A program made the position numbers and the translations under genes. Under the pieces are notes generated by a model, which worked only from the letters and a program-made list of their open reading frames with translations, searched no databases and had not been told where the DNA came from. From NCBI RefSeq assembly GCF_002211365.1, contig NZ_LOKZ01000006.1:1-64000 (forward strand): 64,000 nucleotides of DNA. Reading direction: 5' to 3'. Positions 57,718-64,000 of the stretch are shown in pieces; the first letter of the stretch is position 1; the number at the start of each line of letters is the position of its first letter. Origin of the DNA: Rhizobium sp. R711. GTDB lineage: Bacteria > Pseudomonadota > Alphaproteobacteria > Rhizobiales > Rhizobiaceae.

Positions 57718-59277
57718 TTAGCGCTTCAAACTGCCGAGAATGCCGCGCACCAGCGCTCGGCCGACCTGCGTTGCCACTGTGCGGGCCACGCTCTTCATCG
57801 CGGCTTCCACGACCGTTTCGCGCTGGTAGCCGGAGGATCGGGCGCGGCCCTGGCTCTTGTCCTGTGGTTCATTATCGTCATCGCCGAAGCCCGGCAACGT
57901 CCAGCGACCCGAGGCACTGCCCTCGGTCGGCTGCGTCGGCTGTGCCTGCTTGGCTGCGTCAGCGTCCGATGCCTTCTTGGCGCGCGCCGCCAGAATCTCG
58001 AAGGCGGATTCGCGATCGAGATCTTCGTCGTAGACGCCGAGCACAGGGCTCTTGTCCATGACCTGCTGGCGTTCCGCATCGGTTAGCGGACCGACGCGGC
58101 CGGACGGCGGGCGGATCAGCGTCCGCTCGACGATCGAAGGAGAGCCCTTCGCCTCCAGCGTGGACACCAGCGCCTCGCCGGTGCCGAGCGTGGTGATGAC
58201 GGTGGCGCAGTCGAAGGCGGGGTTCGGTCGGAAGGTGTCGGCGGCGGTCTTCACCGCCTTCTGCTCGCGCGGGGAATAGGCGCGCAGCGCATGCTGCACC
58301 CGGTTGCCGAGCTGCGCCAGCACCGTTTCCGGCACGTCGAGCGGATTCTGCGTGACGAAATAAACGCCGACACCCTTCGAGCGAATGAGGCGAACGACCT
58401 GCTCGACACGCTCGAGCAGCACTTTCGGCGCGTCGTTGAAGAGGAGATGCGCTTCGTCGAAGAAGAAGACGAGGTTCGGCTTCTCGGGATCGCCAACTTC
58501 CGGCAGCTCCTCGAAGAGCTCGGACAGCAGCCACAACAGGAAGGTTGCGTAGAGCCGCGGGTTCATCATCAGCTGGTCGGCGGCGAGCACCGAGATCTGG
58601 CCATAGCCGCGATTGTTGGTCCGCATGATATCGCCGATCTTGAGCGCAGGCTCGCCGAAGAAATGTTCAGCGCCCTGCTGTTCCAGCACGAGCAGGCCGC
58701 GCTGGATGGAGGCGACAGAGGCCTTCGAGATCAAGCCGAACTGGCTTGAAAGCTCGGTGGCGTTTTCCGCCATGTAGTTTAGCAGCGAGGAAAAGTCCTT
58801 GAGATCGAGCAGCGGCAGGCCGCCCTGGTCGGCAATCTTGAAGGCGATGTTGATGACGCCTTCTTGCGGTTCCGAAGCGTCCATCAGCCGCGCGAGCAGC
58901 AGCGGTCCCATCTCGGCGATGGTGGTGCGGACGCGGTGACCCTTTTCACCGAAGAGATCCCAGAAGATGACCGGGAACTGGTCGAATTCGTAATCGTCGA
59001 AGCCGATCTGCTCGGCGCGTTTGGTGAGGAAGTCCTTCGGTTCGCCCTTGGCGGCGATGCCGGAAAGATCACCCTTGATATCGGCGCAGAAGACGGGCAC
59101 GCCGGCCTTCGAAAAGCCCTCGGCAAGTACCTGCAGCGTCACCGTCTTGCCGGTGCCGGTTGCGCCCGTTACCAGGCCGTGGCGGTTTCCGAATTTCAGG
59201 TCGAGATATTCCGGCTTGTTGATGCTGTCATCAGGATTGCGGCTGACGCCAACGAAAATCTTGCCATCCTCGAGCAT
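57718..59277 (-). CDS. HerA-like ATPase, YjgR/DUF853 family
   Basis: The 519-residue protein has a Walker A GATGTGKT near residues 38-45, Walker B LVFFFDEAHLL, and the arginine-containing VTQNPLDVPETVL segment of the HerA/FtsK-like fold. The C-terminal 90 residues are acidic and poorly conserved. YjgR proteins have been called helicase HerA-like; the cellular role is not known. No nuclease partner is adjacent. Confidence 0.88.
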   Translation of the reverse strand: MLEDGKIFVGVSRNPDDSINKPEYLDLKFGNRHGLVTGATGTGKTVTLQVLAEGFSKAGVPVFCADIKGDLSGIAAKGEPKDFLTKRAEQIGFDDYEFDQFPVIFWDLFGEKGHRVRTTIAEMGPLLLARLMDASEPQEGVINIAFKIADQGGLPLLDLKDFSSLLNYMAENATELSSQFGLISKASVASIQRGLLVLEQQGAEHFFGEPALKIGDIMRTNNRGYGQISVLAADQLMMNPRLYATFLLWLLSELFEELPEVGDPEKPNLVFFFDEAHLLFNDAPKVLLERVEQVVRLIRSKGVGVYFVTQNPLDVPETVLAQLGNRVQHALRAYSPREQKAVKTAADTFRPNPAFDCATVITTLGTGEALVSTLEAKGSPSIVERTLIRPPSGRVGPLTDAERQQVMDKSPVLGVYDEDLDRESAFEILAARAKKASDADAAKQAQPTQPTEGSASGRWTLPGFGDDDNEPQDKSQGRARSSGYQRETVVEAAMKSVARTVATQVGRALVRGILGSLKR

Positions 59278-59476
59278 TTCGAAAATTCTCCCTGCGGCCG
59301 TCGGCCCCTATTGCGTCAAAATGCGGAGCAACGTTTTCCGCACGGTCATTGTAATATCGCTTCCCTGTTATAAGCAGGGAGCCCGGTGCGGACAACTGTC
59401 TGCATTAAAAGGAAAAGTAGGATAAAGCCTGCTTTCGCGGCAGGCGTCTTGAGTTGCCCCGCAAGTTCGATTAACG

Positions 59477-59492
59477 TTGACGTTAACGTCAA
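59477..59492. promoter_or_regulatory. Perfect 16-base palindrome upstream of small gene
   Basis: TTGACGTTAACGTCAA lies 16 bases before the ATG at 59509 and overlaps repeated TTAACG units. It resembles operators of MerR-type regulators such as LiuR, as I recall them, but no such regulator is encoded in this window. Confidence 0.5.
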
Positions 59493-59508
59493 AAATAGGA
59501 GGCTGACA

Positions 59509-59904
59509 ATGAATGAAATCATAGACCAGATCGCGGCGCGCGTGGGTATCCCCTCAGAGGTTGCCGAGAAGGCGCTCGGCATGATGCTCGGCTTCCTGCA
59601 GCGCGAAGCGGCAGACGGCCCGGTCGCCAAGATGATCGAAGCCATTCCCGGCGCTTCCGACCTCGTTGCCAAGTACAATGGCGAAGGCGAGGGTGGTGGC
59701 GGCGGAATCCTCGGGAGCATCATTGGCGCGCTCGGCGGCGGCGGTATCATGGCGCTCGGCCAGCAGCTGATGTCGGAAGGTCTCGGAATGGGTGAGATCA
59801 CCACGCTTGCCAAGGAAACCATCGCGATTGCCGAACAGCACGCCGGCAAGGAAGTGGTGGACGAGGTTGTCGGCTCGGTTCCGGGTCTCAGCCAGTTCGT
59901 CTAA
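59509..59904 (+). CDS. Small DUF2267/DUF2780-like protein
   Basis: The 131-residue protein starts MNEIIDQIAARVGIPSEVAEKALGMML, has a glycine-rich middle (GEGEGGGGGILGSIIGALGGGG), and ends in a helical segment. The first part resembles the DUF2267/DUF2780 group of small helical proteins, an uncertain match. AGGAGG precedes the ATG at good spacing, and a 16-base palindrome lies just upstream. A terminator follows. Confidence 0.7.
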   Translation: MNEIIDQIAARVGIPSEVAEKALGMMLGFLQREAADGPVAKMIEAIPGASDLVAKYNGEGEGGGGGILGSIIGALGGGGIMALGQQLMSEGLGMGEITTLAKETIAIAEQHAGKEVVDEVVGSVPGLSQFV

Positions 59905-59925
59905 GCGGCGGGATAAAGCGTTCAG

Positions 59926-59950
59926 CGGGCGGGCTCGTTCCCGCCCGTTT
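59926..59950 (+). terminator. Terminator after the glycine-rich small gene
   Basis: CGGGCGGG and CCCGCCCG enclose a six-base loop and are followed by TTT. Confidence 0.8.
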
Positions 59951-59959
59951 CCATTGGCG

Positions 59960-60391
59960 CTACCGCGTTACACCGAGCAAAGCGAGCCAGTTTCGCGACT
60001 GGTCATCGGCAGCAGTGCGTCCGGCATCGTCAAGCACATAAGGGCCACAATAGCGCTCGATGTTGCTCCGGTCTGCGTCGTTGATCTGAGGATTGCGCGA
60101 AGCCGCGATGACCTGGCGCCAGGCACAGCCCAGGATCGGCTCAACGACAATGCCCTTGTCGCAGCCGGTGCTCAGGCAGAACGACACTTTCCGCTGGCTT
60201 TCGATACGGCCGCCGATCGCATCCGCGTAAAGCCCGGTCCAGTCCGCGCGAATCTGCTCGCAGCGCTCGGCGGCGTCGCTCTGATGGCAGCTTATTTTCG
60301 GCACATAGCTTTCGGCAGGCGGCCAGTCGGCAACCTCTGCGAGGCTGACGCATCCACAGGCAAGAAGAGCTGCGGCGATCAACTGTAACAT
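59960..60391 (-). CDS. Hypothetical cysteine-rich lipoprotein
   Basis: The 143-residue protein begins with a short signal, MLQLIAAALLACGCVSLA, whose cysteines could serve as a lipobox. Mature cysteines (about seven) recur through the protein (ISCHQSDAAERC, VSFCLSTGC, LGCAW, RYCGPY), pointing to disulphides in the periplasm. I do not recognise the family. Confidence 0.62.
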   Translation of the reverse strand: MLQLIAAALLACGCVSLAEVADWPPAESYVPKISCHQSDAAERCEQIRADWTGLYADAIGGRIESQRKVSFCLSTGCDKGIVVEPILGCAWRQVIAASRNPQINDADRSNIERYCGPYVLDDAGRTAADDQSRNWLALLGVTR

Positions 60392-60503
60392 CGGGCTCCG
60401 TAACCGGCAAAAGAATCACTGCAGCCAGGCTACAGCTTCTTGCACCTGCTAGGGAAGCATTTCTGAGTATGTCATTGCATCAAGATCGGCAAAGGCAAGC
60501 GGA

Positions 60504-60710
60504 TCAATGCTTGCTCTTCGTTTCCCTTGACAGCCTGAGGATGACGTCGTCGGCGGCGTCGGCCAGGGCCATCGCGATTTCTGCCGCCTTCCATCCACGC
60601 TTCTCACCGTTGCGGATGAGTTCGAAGAGAATCGGCTCGAATTCGGACCGGCAGGTTTCCATACGTTGATCGGAAATCGAACGATTCTTAGACAAATGAG
60701 TATCTGCCAT
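60504..60710 (-). CDS. Small hypothetical protein
   Basis: The 68-residue protein starts MADTHLSKNRSISDQRMETCRSEFEP and ends in a helical stretch rich in Ala and Asp. The start ATG at 60710 is chosen within a frame open to 60764. It has no family I recognise and stands alone. Confidence 0.55.
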   Translation of the reverse strand: MADTHLSKNRSISDQRMETCRSEFEPILFELIRNGEKRGWKAAEIAMALADAADDVILRLSRETKSKH

Positions 60711-61084
60711 GTGAATACCCCAAAACCCTGAGGATAGATTTAGCAAGGCGGTGGAAGAGCGCAAGTAAATATATTAGTCACGCTTTAATAATTTCGACTA
60801 AGTTTGGTTTTATTCGCGAAATAATAGAAAAACGCAAGAAGGGCCCGCCGGGGTTGGGCGAGCCCAGCCTTCTTTGTCGCACAGAAAAAGCAACGCGGTC
60901 AGCAAGAAAAGCTTCACTGCACAAAGGAAAAGGGTCAACTCATCCATATTTTGTACAGTGCACGATAAAACTGCGGGGATGGAATTACGGTGTGCTGCCA
61001 TGGTACAATATTTCTTCGCCTTGTGCGCGAACTGCGGGAAAATACTATTGCGTTTGTACTTTAGGTAAACGTGTATTTTCTGCC
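60711..61084. other. Intergenic region downstream of zwf
   Basis: Apart from the terminator-like hairpin at 60825-60874, I see no gene. Short frames on both strands here have no recognisable product or start site. Bases 60767-60830 are AT-rich and may be the promoter of the small gene at 60504-60710. Confidence 0.4.
60825..60874 (-). terminator. Probable zwf terminator
   Basis: On the minus strand AAGAAGG and CCTTCTT arms with further G-C pairing inside are followed by GCGTTTTTC. The structure lies about 210 bases past the zwf stop. Confidence 0.7.
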
Positions 61085-62593
61085 CTATTTTCGGTCCTGG
61101 TTGTGTCTCGATTCGCCCAGTTCATGCCATTCCCGACCATCGCGTCGGATGAGTTCGTCAGCGCAGGATGGGCCACTGCTTCCGGGTGCATAAGCCTCCG
61201 GCGTTTCGCTGCTCTTTGCCCAAACATCCAGGAAGGGTTGCACCGCCGCCCATCCTGCTTCAATGCCGTCGGCACGCTGGAATAGCGTCTGGTCGCCGAT
61301 GAAGAGGTCATAGAGAAGCGACTCGTATCCGGTCATCTTGCCGATGTCGAACTTGTCGTCATAGCGGAAGTCGAGCGAGACCGGGACGGTGTCGACGGAA
61401 AGACCGGGCGACTTGATAGAGATCTCGACGCTCAAGCCTTCATCCGGCTGCACCTGGATGACCATCTTGTTCGGCGGCAGCTGTCGGTTGACGTCCGTTT
61501 TCCGAAACTGCGCAAACGGCACCTGCTGGAAGGTAATGACGACTTCCGTATCGCGCGCCTTCAGTGCCTTGCCGGTTCGTAGATAGAAGGGCACGCCCGC
61601 CCAGCGCCAGGAGTCGACGTAGAGCTTCAGCGCCACAAAGGTTTCGGTGTTGCTGTCGGGCGAGACGTCCTTTGTCTCCCGGAATGCCGTAATGTCGTTT
61701 CCGTTGAGTTTGCCGGCCGTGTAGGCGCCACGCACGGCATGGGATGTGGCTTCCTCTGGCGTATAGATGCGCAGGGCGCTTAGCGCCTTGCTCTTTTCGG
61801 TGCGGATCGCTTCGGCGCCGAAGCCGTTCGGGGCTTCCATCGCGATCATCGCCAGCAGCTGGAACAGATGATTGGGAATCATGTCGCGCAGCGCGCCGGT
61901 CGCGTCGTAGAATTTGCCGCGGGAGCCGACGTCGACAATCTCCGCCGCGGAAATCTGCACGTGGTCGATGTAATTGTTATTCCAGAGGGATTCGATCATC
62001 ATGTTGGCGAAGCGGGCGGTCAGAATATTCTGTACCGTCTCCTTCCCCAGGAAGTGATCGAGGCGATAGACTTGGTTCTCCGAGACATTGCTGAGGATAT
62101 GCGCGTTCAACGCGCGGGCCGAGGCGAGATCGGTGCCGAAAGGCTTCTCGATGGCGATCCGCCGGAAGCATCCCTCGGCCTGGCTGGTTAGCCCATGTGC
62201 GGCGAGCTTTTCGACGAGTGGTCCAAAAAACTGCGGCGGCACGGCGAAATAGAAGGCGGCATTGCAACTCGTCAGGTGCTTCTTGATCTCGAGGAATATG
62301 GCGTCCTGCGTGAAATCGCCTGAAATGTAGGAGATGCGTTGGCGCAGTCGCCGCCATGCATCGTCCGTCTCTGGCAGGATCGGATCGCTCAGGGTGGCAA
62401 GGAAGCTGTCCAGCCGCGCCACAAGGGAAGCGTCATCGCCGGGGTCAATGCCGACGCCGAGAATCTTCAGATCGTCGCCGACCAATCCGCTTCGCGTCAG
62501 ATTGATGATCGCCGGTATCAGCAGACGCCGTGTCAGGTCGCCGGTGGCACCGAAGATGACGAGTGTGGCTGGGGGGATAGGGGCGGCGTCCAT
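61085..62593 (-). CDS. zwf: Glucose-6-phosphate 1-dehydrogenase Zwf
   Basis: The 502-residue enzyme oxidises glucose-6-phosphate to 6-phosphogluconolactone with NADP, feeding the Entner-Doudoroff and pentose phosphate routes. The cofactor motif GATGDLTRR is at about 15-23, and the active-site segment RLDHFLGKETVQNI is present. The ATG at 62593 (MDAAPIPPATLVIF) has GAGGAAA upstream. The open frame continues far beyond, over the tam region, but that part is not Zwf. No pgl or edd gene is adjacent here. Confidence 0.96.
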   Translation of the reverse strand: MDAAPIPPATLVIFGATGDLTRRLLIPAIINLTRSGLVGDDLKILGVGIDPGDDASLVARLDSFLATLSDPILPETDDAWRRLRQRISYISGDFTQDAIFLEIKKHLTSCNAAFYFAVPPQFFGPLVEKLAAHGLTSQAEGCFRRIAIEKPFGTDLASARALNAHILSNVSENQVYRLDHFLGKETVQNILTARFANMMIESLWNNNYIDHVQISAAEIVDVGSRGKFYDATGALRDMIPNHLFQLLAMIAMEAPNGFGAEAIRTEKSKALSALRIYTPEEATSHAVRGAYTAGKLNGNDITAFRETKDVSPDSNTETFVALKLYVDSWRWAGVPFYLRTGKALKARDTEVVITFQQVPFAQFRKTDVNRQLPPNKMVIQVQPDEGLSVEISIKSPGLSVDTVPVSLDFRYDDKFDIGKMTGYESLLYDLFIGDQTLFQRADGIEAGWAAVQPFLDVWAKSSETPEAYAPGSSGPSCADELIRRDGREWHELGESRHNQDRK

Positions 62594-62739
62594 GAAGGTT
62601 TCCTCGCTGTTTGCGACGACTATAGTGCGCGCGGGTGCGGCGGCAAGCAGCAGCATGCTGCTCGTCCGTTGCAAGGTGATGTCAGTGAAACCTGTCGCGC
62701 TCTTCTCGGGTAGCCCTGGCGCCTTGGCCCAAGCGCCTC

Positions 62740-63510
62740 TTAGCCCTTGACGGCAACCATGAAGATCCGCGGGAACCGCAGCAAGACGCGACCGTCCGAC
62801 ATCTTCGGGTAGGCCTTCTCGATGCGGCCGAGATAGTCTGCCAGGAATGCCTCTTGATGCTCTTCGCCGGCGTGATCGAGATAGGGCCTGAGGCCGGTTC
62901 CCTTGACCCATTCGACGATTGCCGCGGCATCCGCCATAGGATGGTTGTAGGCGGTGTGCCAGATGTCGACGCGGGCCGCCTTGCCGATGAGCCGGCTGTA
63001 ATAGGTGGAGGGCTGTGGCAGCGGCTGGCGCCGAACGCTCCTCGCTTCGAAGGCCGCTTTCCAAGGCCCGGCACGGGCCGCCTCCTCCATCAACAGATGG
63101 GTCGGCTCGGTTAGGTTATCAGGCATCTGCATCGCCAGCACGCCGCCCGGCGCAAGTCCGTCCATCAAGCGGTCAAAGATATCGAGATGGTTCGGCAGCC
63201 ACTGGAAGACGGCGTTTGCAAAGAGCAGGTCTGCCGGTTCACTCGGCTGCCAAGTGGCAACGTCCGCCTCGACGAAGGGCGTGCCGGGCATGCGCTTGCG
63301 GGCCGCTTCCAGCATGTTCAGGTCGCTGTCCAGGCCGGAAACGGCAGTTGCGCCGAACCGCTCGACGATCAGCTCCGTCGAGTTGCCCGGCCCGCAGCCG
63401 AGATCCACGGCGCGACGAACGCGCTCAAGTGGCACCTGCGCCAACAGATCGCGTGCAGGGCGCGTGCGTTCATCCTCGAATTTGACATACTGGCTGGCGG
63501 ACCATGCCAT
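62740..63510 (-). CDS. tam: Trans-aconitate 2-methyltransferase Tam
   Basis: The 256-residue SAM-dependent enzyme methylates trans-aconitate, a spontaneous by-product that inhibits aconitase. The SAM-binding motif [13 protein letters not shown] is near residue 38, and the early segment [24 protein letters not shown] is characteristic of Tam. The ATG at 63510 is chosen; a TTG lies one codon upstream. Confidence 0.92.
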   Translation of the reverse strand: MAWSASQYVKFEDERTRPARDLLAQVPLERVRRAVDLGCGPGNSTELIVERFGATAVSGLDSDLNMLEAARKRMPGTPFVEADVATWQPSEPADLLFANAVFQWLPNHLDIFDRLMDGLAPGGVLAMQMPDNLTEPTHLLMEEAARAGPWKAAFEARSVRRQPLPQPSTYYSRLIGKAARVDIWHTAYNHPMADAAAIVEWVKGTGLRPYLDHAGEEHQEAFLADYLGRIEKAYPKMSDGRVLLRFPRIFMVAVKG

Positions 63511-63751
63511 CAAACGCCTCCTTGATCATAGCCTCCTCGATACGCTGGACGCGCACCTTGTCGATCTTGCGGCCCGACGACCAGCAAAAGGCCGAAATAC
63601 AAGAGAGCGCGCACGGCGACCACCAAAATACAGTCGAGGAACGGCAACGAGCGCAAGGGGCCGCGTCCGAAATCGCCCATATCGCCTTTAGATGACGATA
63701 TTTTTAACGGCAGGAGACCGCCCGAACTGAATGCCCGGGCGGAGATGAAGA
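63511..63751. other. Intergenic stretch, no supported gene
   Basis: Short frames exist but none has a plausible start or family. No promoter pair is clear. Confidence 0.35.
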
Positions 63752-64000
63752 TCAGGCCGCCAGGATGGTGATGCCGTGGGCGTTGGCTGCGGCCTTCATG
63801 CGTTCCATCGTTTCCGCGGAAGGTGTTGCCTTCGGCGGCTCCTGCGAGCCGGCAGCTTCCAGGTAGTCCGCCATGTCGCTGTCGACGATTGCCGAGAAGA
63901 CAGCGGCTTCAGGGCCGGGATTGGCATAGGAGTGCGCCTGGTTTGCCGCGATGCGGACGATGTCGCCCGCCGTCGCCTCGAACTCGTCGATGCCGTTCTC
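63752..64000 (-). CDS. Cupin-domain protein, C-terminal part (runs off the window)
   Basis: The last 82 residues of a minus-strand protein end at the TGA at 63754-63752. The sequence (ATAGDIVRIAANQAHSYANPGPEAAVFSAI) is the second half of a cupin barrel, with the histidine of motif 2. The start lies beyond position 64000. The substrate is unknown. Confidence 0.75.
   Translation of the reverse strand, partial: ENGIDEFEATAGDIVRIAANQAHSYANPGPEAAVFSAIVDSDMADYLEAAGSQEPPKATPSAETMERMKAAANAHGITILAA

Noticed and set aside
60854..61285. 143-codon plus-strand frame near the zwf end
   Set aside because: It spans the zwf terminator and the antisense of zwf, with no plausible ribosome site.

Overview
The window reads as chromosomal DNA of a rhizobial alphaproteobacterium, most like Ensifer/Sinorhizobium. 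It is GC-rich and carries a cysH-cysD-cysN sulfate-assimilation block next to choline-to-betaine genes (betI, betB, betA), an arrangement I recall from Sinorhizobium meliloti. It also has an AnsA-type asparaginase, a DUF1127 protein and a TIGR03808-type Tat-exported repeat protein. No rRNA, tRNA, CRISPR array or replication origin was seen.

Layout. Positions 130-3430 hold cysN, cysD and cysH on the minus strand, facing an Rrf2 regulator (3843-4289). betA, betB and betI follow (4429-8253), with a near-ideal BetI operator upstream and no betC between betI and betB. A decayed IS110-type transposase (8552-9374) marks the end of this block. Positions 9541-23359 are mixed: an HdeD-like membrane protein, an orphan ParD-type antitoxin, an EAL-CBS-GGDEF protein, a quinone oxidoreductase, two MFS transporters (one apparently inserted, leaving a duplicated gene end), a Cys-rich SufR-like regulator, an asparaginase, a DeoR regulator with a strikingly symmetric operator region, two GST-like proteins and a LysR regulator. 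Positions 23459-36726 hold a Tat-exported beta-helix-like protein, a ligase-associated exonuclease and ATP-dependent ligase pair, an exported hydrolase, two tandem L,D-transpeptidase lipoproteins, a C-terminally short CadC/TolB-like regulator, the ohrR/ohr peroxide pair, an Xre-RES toxin-antitoxin pair and a MarR/DUF899/DUF1579/VOC cluster.

The most interesting segment is 37071-53796. It encodes a 2,880-residue RTX/VCBS-type adhesin, a membrane protein with a degenerate GGDEF domain (ATNEL) that keeps an RxxD inhibitory-site motif, a complete type I secretion set (TolC-like, ABC exporter, HlyD-like adaptor), an RHH-plus-PAS-like protein in the same operon, and a periplasmic LapG-type cysteine protease (Cys/His/Asp all present). 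The adhesin N-terminus has a VAAG motif resembling the sites cut by LapG proteases. Together this looks like a LapA/LapG-type attachment switch, but no canonical LapD is encoded here, so how c-di-GMP would act is open.

The last part (54024-64000) has a substrate-binding-protein-like lipoprotein, an ABC-F ATPase, a PhnA/YjdM-like small protein, a HerA-like ATPase (YjgR family), small hypothetical proteins, zwf, tam and the C-terminal end of a cupin protein that runs off the window.
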